This document shows positions 9,538 to 17,270 of a stretch of 58,852 bases of DNA, piece after piece. A program made the translations under genes and the position numbers. The notes under the pieces were generated by a model that was not told the origin of the DNA, did no database searches, and saw nothing but the letters and a program-made list of their open reading frames with translations. Position 1 is the first letter of the stretch. Each line of letters starts with the position of its first letter. This stretch comes from Verrucomicrobiales bacterium (lineage in GTDB: Bacteria; Verrucomicrobiota; Verrucomicrobiia; Limisphaerales; UBA9464): the NCBI GenBank assembly GCA_027488845.1, contig JAIYBC010000037.1:1-58852 (forward strand), in the 5' to 3' direction.

Positions 9538-9553
9538 CCGCGCAAGGGCGCGG
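9538..9553 (+). other. Short GC-rich hairpin after the GlcF-like gene
   Basis: CCGCGC and GCGCGG form a perfect 6-bp stem around a 4-base loop, 20 bp past the stop codon. No T-tract follows, so it is not a standard intrinsic terminator. It could be a chance palindrome in GC-rich DNA. Confidence 0.3.
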
Positions 9554-9600
9554 AGGAATCGCGGCGGGCGTCGGGTGGCTGGCGGCAGGCGACGGGCCAC

Positions 9601-9614
9601 GGACAACGGACAAC
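9601..9614. repeat. Tandem GGACAAC repeat in intergenic DNA
   Basis: GGACAAC occurs twice head to tail, preceded by GGGCCAC. The 229-bp gap between the GlcF-like gene and the rhodanese otherwise shows no coding potential. The tandem resembles the other short phrase-like repeats found between genes in this window. Confidence 0.4.
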
Positions 9615-9747
9615 CCGGTTCCCATCCAGATTTCCGGTTGCCGACCGCTCCTTCATGGACTTACTTCCGGAGGTTCCGCCGCGACGACGACCGTCTGAAA
9701 CCGACGTCGCTCCACGGTGGGTGTCCAATCCGAATCCAACCGAATCC

Positions 9748-10134
9748 ATGAAGAAACTTGTCGCCCTCCTCGCCGCCTCCGTGCTGACCGTGACCGCCTT
9801 CGCCGGCGAGTATCCCGACGTCAGCATCGCCGAGGTGAAGGCCCTGATCGGCACCAAGAAGGCCACCATCATCGACGTCAACGGCACCGAGTCCTACAAG
9901 GAAGGCCATGTGCCGGGCGCCCTGGATTTCGACGCCGTCGAGTCCAAGCTCGCGTCCGTCCTGCCCGAGGACAAGAACGCGCTGGTGATCGCCTACTGCG
10001 GCAATCCCCGCTGCAAGGCCTACCAGGCCGCGGCCGACGCCGCCCACAAGCTCGGCTACAAGAACGTGAAGCACATGTCCGCCGGGATCGCCGGTTGGAA
10101 CAAGGCCGGCGAGAAGGTCGAGAAGGCCAAGTAA
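9748..10134 (+). CDS. Secreted single-domain rhodanese-like protein
   Basis: The 128-residue protein has a signal peptide (MKKLVALLAA through AFA, cleavage after about residue 19) followed by one rhodanese domain. Visible blocks are IIDVNGTESYKEGHVPGALD and IAYCGNPRCKAYQAA, with Cys84 at the expected active-site position, then the SAGIAGW end signature. Rhodaneses move sulfane sulfur or sense oxyanions; as an exported single-domain form this one probably acts in the periplasm. The ATG at 9748 fits the signal peptide exactly. A terminator-like hairpin follows the stop codon. The physiological sulfur donor cannot be read from the sequence. Confidence 0.85.
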   Translation: MKKLVALLAASVLTVTAFAGEYPDVSIAEVKALIGTKKATIIDVNGTESYKEGHVPGALDFDAVESKLASVLPEDKNALVIAYCGNPRCKAYQAAADAAHKLGYKNVKHMSAGIAGWNKAGEKVEKAK

Positions 10135-10180
10135 GCCCGCCGGTCCCGGGACCCTTTCGTCCGTCCATCACCCGTCACCA

Positions 10181-10216
10181 ACCCGTCCACCTCACGGTGG
10201 GCGGGTTCTTCATTTT
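10181..10216 (+). terminator. Intrinsic terminator after the rhodanese gene
   Basis: An 11-bp stem (ACCCGTCCACC with GGTGGGCGGGT, one G-T pair) closes a 4-base loop and is followed by TCTTCATTTT. It lies 47 bp after the rhodanese stop and overlaps the end of the convergent gene on the other strand. Confidence 0.75.
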
Positions 10217-11466
10217 CCGGTGCCCGTTGCGGCCAACACGCCGGCCGCTTCCAGGACCTGGCGGATCCCGGACTTCTCCGACGCCGGCAGATGCCGCGAG
10301 GCCGGGTGCTCCCGCGACGGGTCCAAGGCGGACGCCAACTCCCGCATCACCGAGGCGCGCAGCGGTTCCATCAGGCCGGTGAAGACGGGCGTGCCGACCA
10401 TGAAGCTGCATCGGAGCCGGAAGAGGCGCCGCTCCAGGTCCAGTTCGCGCAGCCGACCCAACGCGGGGACGGTGCCGGCGGCCTCGAACGCCTTGCGGTA
10501 CGGCGATTCCCCCAGCCGGAGTCCGGAAGGCCACGGCACCTCGTCGGCGAAGAGGAGGTAACGCACCAGGCCCAAAGCCTGGGCGTCCACCTCGGCGCGG
10601 TGGGCGGCGGTGAGTCCGCCGACGTCGGTGTACAGATGCGTCCGCACCCGGTATTGGGCCTCGACGGCCCGGTTCACGAATCCGGCCTGATGCTCGAAGA
10701 CCAGGTGCGCCACCAGGTCGCTGGTGTCGGTGGCATAGCGCCCCGGTTCGAATCGGCTTCGCGGCGGCAGGGGACTCGGGACCACCACGCCGCCCTCCAT
10801 GCTTCCCAGGCGGTTGCCCCAGTGGTTGGTGAACCCGTCGGCCCCGGTGACGTGCCAGCCGCCGAACCGTTCCGCGAGGGGTATGTCATGGCCGGTGCGC
10901 CCGCCGCGGAAGGCGTCGAGGCTGCCGCCGCCGACCGCCGGCACCACCGATCGCACGGACCAGCCGGGGACGAATCCCGTGTCCTCGCCCGCATGGCAGT
11001 TCATGCAGCGGTTGGCCCGCTCGACCACCACCGGCCCTCCCGGACGCGGGATGTCGAAGATGTAGAACACCCCGCCGAGGTCCGGGTCCAGGGCGAGGAT
11101 CTCGATCCTTCCGCCGGGGATGAACCCGACCGAGAGGTCGTCGGTGAAATAGATCGCCCGCGGACTGGACGGACCGATCCGGCTGAGCTGGAGGCTGGTG
11201 GTGGAATAGACCCAGAGCTGGGAGGAAACGGGGATCCCAAGCGCGTCGAGAAGCCCCATCAGGAAGGCGCGTTCCGATGAACGGTCCAGCGGCACCTCAC
11301 CCGCCTCGAACCGGGTCTTCCAGCGCGAGAAGCGGTCGGTCGGCGTCCGTTCGAAATAGCGGTGGGGAGGCTGATCCCAATCCTGATGGGTCACCGCCAC
11401 GCCGGTCGGAACGCCGAGGACCAAGGCGAGGAGAAGGGAGAGGGAACGCGGGGACGACACGGACAT
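10210..11466 (-). CDS. Exported protein with one CMNCH heme-binding motif
   Basis: The protein has 418 residues. A signal peptide (LSLLLALVLGVPTGVAV) is followed by conserved-looking text with one CxxCH motif, CMNCH, near residue 155, which is the signature for covalent heme c attachment. The rest, about 390 residues, matches no family I can name; it is much longer than a simple cytochrome c. Phrases such as YFTDDLSVGFIPGG, FGGWHVTGADGFTNHWGN and YLLFADEVPWPSGL suggest a folded globular enzyme rather than a linker. ATG 11466 is chosen because it starts the signal peptide; the open frame upstream is not conserved. It is convergent with the rhodanese gene and divergent from the thioredoxin gene. 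A periplasmic electron-transfer or redox role is inference. Confidence 0.72.
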   Translation of the reverse strand: MSVSSPRSLSLLLALVLGVPTGVAVTHQDWDQPPHRYFERTPTDRFSRWKTRFEAGEVPLDRSSERAFLMGLLDALGIPVSSQLWVYSTTSLQLSRIGPSSPRAIYFTDDLSVGFIPGGRIEILALDPDLGGVFYIFDIPRPGGPVVVERANRCMNCHAGEDTGFVPGWSVRSVVPAVGGGSLDAFRGGRTGHDIPLAERFGGWHVTGADGFTNHWGNRLGSMEGGVVVPSPLPPRSRFEPGRYATDTSDLVAHLVFEHQAGFVNRAVEAQYRVRTHLYTDVGGLTAAHRAEVDAQALGLVRYLLFADEVPWPSGLRLGESPYRKAFEAAGTVPALGRLRELDLERRLFRLRCSFMVGTPVFTGLMEPLRASVMRELASALDPSREHPASRHLPASEKSGIRQVLEAAGVLAATGTGK

Positions 11467-11599
11467 GGCACGGGCACCGTAGCGTCGGACCCTTCGACGA
11501 CAAGGCGCCGGGTTGGGACCCCGTTCCCCGTGAGGGGAATCGGCGGGGAGAGTTGAGAGTGGGCCGCGGGTGGGCGAGGCTACCCCCTCGGCATCGTCC

Positions 11600-12088
11600 A
11601 TGAGGAAACCGCCTTTCATCCCCGTGCTGCTGTCCTGCCTGCTCGCCGTCGCGGGGCACGCGGCGGAAGCCTGGACGTCGGACTTCCCGGCCGCGCTGCG
11701 TCGGGCGAGGTCCGAGGGGAAGACCGTGCTGCTCGATTTCACCGGGTCCGACTGGTGTGCCGGCTGCAGGCGATCCCGGACCAAGGTGCTGGAGAAACCC
11801 GAGTTCCTCGCCTACGCGGCGAAGCACCTGGTCCTGGTGGAGGTGGATTTCCCCGAACGGAAGCCGCAGGACGAGGCGTTGAAGCGCCAGAACGCGGAAC
11901 TGGAGAAGCGCTACAAGGTGAACGGGTATCCGGCGTTCGTGTTGGTCGACGCCGACGGCGGGGTGCTGGGAAGACACGACAGCCTGCTCGAGGATCCCGC
12001 GGCGTTCCTGCGTCAACTCGACACCTGGCGGAAGCCCGCTCCGAAGCCGACGGAACCGGCCAAACCCGCCGACGTCCCCGGCCGCTGA
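11600..12088 (+). CDS. Secreted thioredoxin-fold protein (WCAGC)
   Basis: A signal peptide ends near AAEA, then FTGSDWCAGCRRSRTKV carries a CxxC redox pair in the place expected for the thioredoxin active site. The cis-proline loop is visible as VNGYPAFVLVDADG. The 162-residue protein therefore belongs to the exported thioredoxin-like (thioredoxin_7) group that keeps or moves disulfides outside the cytoplasm. The tail is rich in Pro, Lys and Ala. ATG at 11600 fits the signal peptide. The gene starts about 130 bp from the divergent CMNCH heme protein, so a shared role in the maturation of cytochrome-like proteins is possible but unproven. Confidence 0.82.
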   Translation: MRKPPFIPVLLSCLLAVAGHAAEAWTSDFPAALRRARSEGKTVLLDFTGSDWCAGCRRSRTKVLEKPEFLAYAAKHLVLVEVDFPERKPQDEALKRQNAELEKRYKVNGYPAFVLVDADGGVLGRHDSLLEDPAAFLRQLDTWRKPAPKPTEPAKPADVPGR

Positions 12089-12109
12089 GGGTTCGGGGCC
12101 CGAGATCCG

Positions 12110-12811
12110 ATGTCCACGGCACCCGGAAACGTCGACCTGCTTTGGATCGATCTCCGGTCCGGACGAACCGACCTCGAGGCTCTTTCCGCGGTGCTTTCCC
12201 CGGAGGAACGGGAACGGCTGGCGCGCCTGGCACATCCGGACCTGCGAAGACGCCGGATCCTCTGCCGCCACGCCCTGCGCCACGCCCTCGGCGAACGGCT
12301 CGGTCTGCCCCCCGGGCAGGTCCCGTTGGGAACGGGTCCACAGGGCAAGCCGGTGCTGGATCCCCGGAACCGCGACGGAAGGCCGGTGAAGACGCTGCAT
12401 TTCAATCTCAGCCACACCGACCACCTCGCGCTCCTGGCCATCGGGGACCGGGAGCTGGGGGTGGATCTCGAAGAGCTGGGGCGCCTGGATTCCATGGATC
12501 CAAGGCCGGTTGCGGACCGCTTCTTCGCCCCGGCAGAGCGGGCGGCGCTGCAGTCGAAGGCGCCGGGCTTGGCCCGCGACATCGAGTTCCTGCGCATCTG
12601 GACCCGCAAGGAGGCGCTGATCAAGGCCGTGGGACGCGGACTGCATTGCCCGCTGGATGCGTTTGCGGTCCCCACAGGCCCTTTGCCCGCCGATGGCACG
12701 GATGTCGGCTGCCCGGAAGGCAGCCTCCGTCGCTGGAGGCTCTTCGACATCCGCGAAGAGGAAGCCGGAAGACCGGACTGGGTGGCGGCCTTGGCGGTGG
12801 CCGAGCCGTGA
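12110..12811 (+). CDS. 4'-phosphopantetheinyl transferase, Sfp type
   Basis: The 233-residue protein has the Sfp signature GVDLEEL near the middle and the second motif FLRIWTRKEALIKAVGRGL. These hold the Mg2+ and coenzyme A of a phosphopantetheinyl transferase, and the length fits the Sfp/Gsp group. The enzyme attaches the phosphopantetheine arm of CoA to carrier proteins of PKS, NRPS or fatty acid synthesis. It starts 21 bp after the thioredoxin-like gene and may be co-transcribed with it. It is a natural partner for the fatty-acyl-AMP ligase at the left end, because acyl-AMP ligases deliver to a holo carrier protein, but the 10 kb distance makes the link inference. Confidence 0.87.
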   Translation: MSTAPGNVDLLWIDLRSGRTDLEALSAVLSPEERERLARLAHPDLRRRRILCRHALRHALGERLGLPPGQVPLGTGPQGKPVLDPRNRDGRPVKTLHFNLSHTDHLALLAIGDRELGVDLEELGRLDSMDPRPVADRFFAPAERAALQSKAPGLARDIEFLRIWTRKEALIKAVGRGLHCPLDAFAVPTGPLPADGTDVGCPEGSLRRWRLFDIREEEAGRPDWVAALAVAEP

Positions 12812-12822
12812 CACTCCATCCA

Positions 12823-12838
12823 GGTGAGGAACCTCACC
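12823..12838 (+). other. Hairpin downstream of the phosphopantetheinyl transferase
   Basis: GGTGAGG and CCTCACC form a 7-bp stem with a two-base gap, 11 bp past the stop. There is no T-tract on the plus strand, so its role as a terminator is doubtful. Confidence 0.3.
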
Positions 12839-12843
12839 CCCCG

Positions 12844-12880
12844 AAAAGGAAAAGGCCCGTGAGGAATGTCCCACGGGCCT
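12844..12880 (-). terminator. Intrinsic terminator of the winged-helix gene
   Basis: Read on the minus strand, a 9-bp stem (AGGCCCGTG with CACGGGCCT, 10-base loop) is followed by TTTTCCTTTT. It sits 40 bp after the stop of the small winged-helix gene and matches a rho-independent terminator. Confidence 0.8.
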
Positions 12881-12919
12881 GCCATCTTCAGATGGCGAAA
12901 TACGCTTTGCTGAAGTCGA

Positions 12920-13336
12920 TCAGACCTTCAGGAAGATGCGCTTGGACTTGCGCTCGCCGGTCGAGGTGAGCTTGTCGGCGTTGTCCTTCACGAAGTTGAT
13001 GACAGAAGGATAGGAGACACCGGTCTGGTCGCTGATTTCCTTCTGGCTGAGACCATGGGGATGCTTGGAGAGCAACTCGAGGATACGACGGGTGATCTCA
13101 CCACCGTTCATGCGGGGAGCGCGTTCCTTCTTCGAGGCGGCAGGCTTGGAGGAAACGGAGTCGCTACCAATACCGAGCTCAGAGCAGATGTGCTCGATCT
13201 TGGCATCGATCTCGTCGATCTTCTTCTGATAGGAGGCCTTCTCGACGATCAGGGTGCTGAGATCGTTGCTCTGGAGCAACTGGAGACGACGGGTGAGTTC
13301 CTGCTTCTGCTGTTCGATGATCTTGGTTAAATCCAT
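12920..13336 (-). CDS. Small coiled-coil plus winged-helix protein
   Basis: This 138-residue protein begins with MDLTKIIEQQKQEL, a charged heptad-like coiled coil reaching to about residue 55. A Lys/Ala/Ser linker follows, then a C-terminal helix-turn-helix region (EITRRILELLSKHPHGLSQ, EISDQTGVSYPSVINFVKDN). The C-terminus is basic (TGERKSKRIFLKV). The design suggests a dimeric DNA-binding protein of the MarR/ArsR-like winged-helix type; the family is not one I can name. A GGAGG stands just upstream of the ATG at 13336, one of the few good ribosome sites here. A TTGACA box lies 31 bp upstream and a strong terminator follows, so it is a single-gene unit. The neighbouring DNA is AT-richer than the rest of the window. 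Confidence 0.75.
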   Translation of the reverse strand: MDLTKIIEQQKQELTRRLQLLQSNDLSTLIVEKASYQKKIDEIDAKIEHICSELGIGSDSVSSKPAASKKERAPRMNGGEITRRILELLSKHPHGLSQKEISDQTGVSYPSVINFVKDNADKLTSTGERKSKRIFLKV

Positions 13337-13343
13337 AGGCCTC

Positions 13344-13372
13344 CAAAACAACACACGCAGGAAAAATGTCAA
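13344..13372 (-). promoter_or_regulatory. Candidate sigma-70-type promoter
   Basis: On the minus strand TTGACA (13367-13372) is a perfect -35 box, followed 17 bp later by a weak -10 (GTTTTG). It is correctly placed to drive the winged-helix gene, whose ATG is a few bases downstream, which would leave a very short leader. Confidence 0.4.
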
Positions 13373-13878
13373 AGAAGAATCTTTGGAAATAGTGATTCGG
13401 CGCTCTCTAGGAGTCTTCGAACCGGGTTCATCAGGCGGCTTTCTGGCATCAACTCGATTGGCGAATTCCAGGCTTCGTTTCAATGGCGCCCACCCTGGAT
13501 CAACTCAGTCATTAGGTGCTGAATATAAGTGATTTACATATCCACCGTTTGAGAACCATTCGCCGGCGTCACCAACAATGGAACCCAACCCAACGAAACA
13601 GGAGCCTAGCTTGGGACTCCAAACCGACCCGGGATCCATTTGACCGGAATCAAAGGACCGACGTCCGCGTCTCCACAAGCCCGATCCCATCTTGGTTTCC
13701 CAAGGTCCTTTCCGCCCTGTTCAAGGCAGTAAACGATTTCGCCGAGATTCCATGGCTAGCCGGGCATTCGAGAAGACCATTTCTCCCAACAGTCAGACTG
13801 ATGACTTTCCAACTTAACCCTAAGGTGATCGCCTGAGGATCCGGCTGACGCTTCGGACACCAATATTTTTTACTGAGT
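13373..13878. other. AT-richer intergenic stretch with no recognisable gene
   Basis: About 500 bp between the winged-helix gene and the diheme cytochrome is clearly less GC-rich than its surroundings. The open frames here are short, with no homology I recognise and no ribosome site. No tRNA, transposase remnant or clear inverted repeat is visible. It may be a decayed insertion. Confidence 0.4.
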
Positions 13879-14724
13879 TCAATGAGTTTCTAATGCCCGT
13901 GGCGTCTCATTGGAGCGTCGGATTCCCATCAGGTAGGCCACCAAATCCCAACGCTGAACCGAGCTGAGGTTGTCGGCGAAGGAAGGCATGGGTGTTCCAT
14001 CCAATCCCGTGGAAATGGTACGGTATAGGTCGGCTGGTTCCGCCCCGGATTTGAGTGATGAGGATCTCAGATCCGCCGGCGGACAAGGTTGGCCCCAGAT
14101 GTCCTCCAACGAATCCGAAACGGCGGAGACACCATCACCGGCGACTCCATGACAGGGCGCGCAGTGGGTGACAAATGTCACCTCCCCGGCGCCGCCATGT
14201 CCCGCGGATGCCACCGGGTCGGAGAGCCAGGAGGGTTCGGCTCCCTGCGGTTGGACGGAACCGGACGCGGTCCCGTCCTCCCACCTTGGCGAGAGCGTCT
14301 TGATGTACGCGACCACCGCCTCGACCTCGTTCTCGGCGAGGCTTCCGAACGCGGGCATGGAACTGTTGGCGATGCCGCGTCGGAGGGTTCGGCGGAGGTC
14401 TTCGTCCGTCGGCAGGAATCCGGACGGAGTGCTTCGGAACTTGAAGACGCCGGTGGTGAAGTCACGTGGACGCGGACGCATCCCGACCGCCATCTCCCCA
14501 CGTCCGTCGCCCCATTTCCCGTGGCACACGGCACAATGACGTTGGAACACATGTCGGCCCCGGAGATGGAGGTCGGACCCTGCAATCGGTGTCGGGCCGG
14601 AGGCCTCCGGCCTCCGCGAACGGCCGCTCACGCCGTCGAGCGCGACGAGCATCGAGCCGATCGTCACACACACCAGGAGTGCGGCGACGATCGGGATCCA
14701 TCGGGGAGTCGGCGGGTTTCCCAT
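13879..14724 (-). CDS. Membrane-anchored diheme cytochrome c
   Basis: A single N-terminal membrane segment (IPIVAALLVCVTIGSMLVAL) anchors two cytochrome c domains outside the cytoplasm. The first heme site is CAVCH (C64, H68), with SSMPAFG giving a likely axial Met near 123. The second is CAPCH (C188, H192), with TPMPSFADN as its Met loop. The 281-residue protein therefore looks like a small electron carrier with class I type domains. ATG 14724 is well placed for the anchor. Downstream (left) is the AT-richer gap; upstream is the secreted hydrolase pair, 128 bp away. The redox partner is not visible, although the CMNCH protein at 10.2-11.5 kb is a candidate. Confidence 0.87.
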   Translation of the reverse strand: MGNPPTPRWIPIVAALLVCVTIGSMLVALDGVSGRSRRPEASGPTPIAGSDLHLRGRHVFQRHCAVCHGKWGDGRGEMAVGMRPRPRDFTTGVFKFRSTPSGFLPTDEDLRRTLRRGIANSSMPAFGSLAENEVEAVVAYIKTLSPRWEDGTASGSVQPQGAEPSWLSDPVASAGHGGAGEVTFVTHCAPCHGVAGDGVSAVSDSLEDIWGQPCPPADLRSSSLKSGAEPADLYRTISTGLDGTPMPSFADNLSSVQRWDLVAYLMGIRRSNETPRALETH

Positions 14725-14852
14725 GGAGCGTGTCCCGCGGAGACTCGGGCCGAAACGGCCCGGTCACGCGCCGTGGCTTGGCCGTCTTGCAACCGGGTTT
14801 GGCCGCTGGCGGACCCAGGAAGGCCGCCCCGGTTCCATCCGGGCGCCCGGGG

Positions 14853-17240
14853 TCACTTCGCGATCCGGATCGCGGTGCCGCGGGTCTTGAAGGTCGCCTG
14901 CACCGCCGGCGGATTGTCGCCACGGAACTCGCAGTCGAACCGGACCTCGTTGCCGCCCGCCGCAAGGCTGGGAAGACGGCCCTTCAGCGGCGTGGCGGAC
15001 ACCTGCTTGCCCTGCGCGTCGTAGAGGCGGGCGACCGCGTCCTCCTCCACCAGCAGGGTCTGGCCGGGCCGGATCTCGACGGGCAATTCGAGCGTGGCGG
15101 CACGTCCGATCTCGAGCACCGGGTTCACCACGCTGCCGCCTTCGCCACCGGTGACCCGGAGCTTGAGCTGGAGTCCCTGTGCGGCGTCGGGATTGGGCAC
15201 CGTCCATTGGGACGCGGTCGGCTCCCCGGGTTGAAGCGTCCGGGCCTCGTGACGGAAGGCCGCCGAGTCGTGGAACGGATACAGATCCCAGGCGCCCGGT
15301 CCCGTGGACCTCAGCTGGAACTCCCGCTTCGGGTCCCGCATCCATTCCCGGACCGACGGCGGAAAGGCCCTGGACCGACGGGCGGTCTCCCACTCCCGGA
15401 GCGTGTCCATCAGACGGGCGGTGTCGGGGTTCTTCCGCAGCGAACCCAGGCTCGTGGCCAGGGCGAACCCGGCGTCGAAACCCGCCGCCCGCGCCAGCAT
15501 CCATTCCATGTCCGAGAGGCACGTGGTCGGCGTCAGCAGGTACCAGCCCAGCATCTTCGGCAGGTAGTTCCGCTCGCAGAACGCCTGGTTGTTCAAGCGG
15601 TACTCCTGCATGCTGTCCCGGAACCCGCCGTACCACGGCTCACCCCAGTTGCAGTAGCTGTTGAAGTGCCAGTAGAAGTGGGACAGCGGCGGACTGGTGC
15701 CGTTGAGCACCGTGTGGTCCAGGTGGTCGTGGAACTCCTTCGCGAAGACCTCGTTGCCGTAGGTCCCATGCCCCGGCGCCAGGCAGCCTTCATGGCCGTC
15801 GAAGTCCATGTGGCTGAGCCCGGTCTCGTTGAAGACCTTCGCCAGGTTCCGTGCGATCTCCCGCTGCAGGTCGAGGTTGGGGAAGAAGACCTTGTACGAA
15901 TGGTCCATCAGCTTGCCCGCGGCCTCGCCCGAGGCATGGGCCGAGGCCGTGGTCCCGAACGCGCCACGCTGGCAGTCCAGCAGCCGCCACGGGGCCTCCT
16001 TCGAGACCGACCGATAGCGGATCAGCTCCTTCCCGACCACCACCGTGCGCATCTCGTTGCGTTCCTCGTGCGCGAAGTATTCGGGCGACGCCACCGGGAT
16101 CGTGGTCTCGGTCTCCGAGACCGACGCGGACAGCGTGCTCGAACCGGTCCGCAACAGGCGTCCGTCGGGAACGGGGGTGACATAGGAATCCTGGGTCTGG
16201 ATGAAGTTCGAGAGCGTGTGCGCACCCAGCCGGATGCCCAGGGCGCGGGCCTTGGCCACGCAGGCGCGGACCCCGGCGACGCCTCCGGGGAAGAACCTCG
16301 GACTGGGCTCGTAGTGGCCCCAGCTGCGGAAGAGGTTGCCATGGTAGAGGCTCATCAACCCGGCCCGCTGCACGTGGGCCAGCAACTCGTCGATGTCCGA
16401 CTCCGAGTAGTCCGCGATCAGGTAGGATCGGCCGAGCTGCGGCGACATCTTCGCCCACACGCCGTCGATGATCGGATGCGGAAGCCCTTCGGCCACCTCG
16501 ATCTTCCCGACCGCTTCGAGCGCCCGCTCCTCGCGGCAGCCGAAGAGCGCGACCTTGGAGCCGACGACCGTCTCGCCCGGGATCGCCTCCACGGGCATCC
16601 GCGGCGCGCGGTTCCAGACGTCGAGGATCCTCGGCTGCGACCGGTCGAGCGAGTAGGCCCGCAGCAACGCCCCCCAAGGCTTCGCCTCGGCGGCATAGGG
16701 CCGGTCGTTGTTGCCCTCCGGCGTTTCCGGGAATCCGCCGAGCGTCTTCGTGTTCAACGCCTGCAGTCCGACGGCGAAGCCGTCGCCCCGCGCCACGCCG
16801 ACCACTTCGCCGACCGTCTTCCCCAGCGCGACCGGGAACGGACCCCAGAGCGCCGCGTCGACACCGCGGGCGGGACTGACCTCGACCAGTTCCATCGACA
16901 GGTGCACCGGTCCCGTCCGCACGGCCACCACCGCCTCCACTCCGGACTTCGGATACCGCAGCCGAAGGCGGCCGGATGCCGCGTCCCACGTCGCCCCTTC
17001 GGGCACCTGGTCCACGCCGGCCAGACGCAGCCGCAACAACGGCGCCGGCTCGTTCGTGGCGAGCAGGTTCCTGGAGTCCGAGCGGCGGACGATGCCGGCC
17101 AGGAATCCGTCGTCCCGCAGCGTGAACCGGGTCTCGTCGGTGGACCATTCGAAGCCGGCCGCGGCAACCCCGTTGAACGCGAGGATCAGGAGGCCGGCGA
17201 AACGGCCACGGACGGTTCGTTGTCGGTTTGGGGACATCAT
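14853..17240 (-). CDS. Large secreted protein, glycoside-hydrolase-like, family not recognised
   Basis: The 795-residue protein has an N-terminal signal peptide (FAGLLILAFNGVAAA). An all-beta region (about residues 30-250) precedes a probable TIM-barrel region with SDIDELLAHVQRAGLMSLYHG, RALGIRLGAHTLSNFIQT and GLSHMDFDGHEGC. A beta domain ends the chain (LRVTGGEGG through the last Lys). The beta-barrel-beta order and the acidic HMDFDG strand end are typical of alpha-galactosidase-like glycoside hydrolases, but I cannot assign a family. It probably acts in the periplasm or outside the cell on a polysaccharide. The SGNH-hydrolase gene lies 30 bp upstream on the same strand, so the two form an operon for a decorated (acylated) glycan; this is inference. 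Confidence 0.72.
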   Translation of the reverse strand: MMSPNRQRTVRGRFAGLLILAFNGVAAAGFEWSTDETRFTLRDDGFLAGIVRRSDSRNLLATNEPAPLLRLRLAGVDQVPEGATWDAASGRLRLRYPKSGVEAVVAVRTGPVHLSMELVEVSPARGVDAALWGPFPVALGKTVGEVVGVARGDGFAVGLQALNTKTLGGFPETPEGNNDRPYAAEAKPWGALLRAYSLDRSQPRILDVWNRAPRMPVEAIPGETVVGSKVALFGCREERALEAVGKIEVAEGLPHPIIDGVWAKMSPQLGRSYLIADYSESDIDELLAHVQRAGLMSLYHGNLFRSWGHYEPSPRFFPGGVAGVRACVAKARALGIRLGAHTLSNFIQTQDSYVTPVPDGRLLRTGSSTLSASVSETETTIPVASPEYFAHEERNEMRTVVVGKELIRYRSVSKEAPWRLLDCQRGAFGTTASAHASGEAAGKLMDHSYKVFFPNLDLQREIARNLAKVFNETGLSHMDFDGHEGCLAPGHGTYGNEVFAKEFHDHLDHTVLNGTSPPLSHFYWHFNSYCNWGEPWYGGFRDSMQEYRLNNQAFCERNYLPKMLGWYLLTPTTCLSDMEWMLARAAGFDAGFALATSLGSLRKNPDTARLMDTLREWETARRSRAFPPSVREWMRDPKREFQLRSTGPGAWDLYPFHDSAAFRHEARTLQPGEPTASQWTVPNPDAAQGLQLKLRVTGGEGGSVVNPVLEIGRAATLELPVEIRPGQTLLVEEDAVARLYDAQGKQVSATPLKGRLPSLAAGGNEVRFDCEFRGDNPPAVQATFKTRGTAIRIAK

Positions 17241-17270
17241 GGACGCGTGGTTTGGAAGGCGGTTGCCGGA

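Noticed and set aside
13516-13836. A 106-residue open frame in the AT-richer gap
   Set aside because: No ribosome site, no conserved content, irregular composition.
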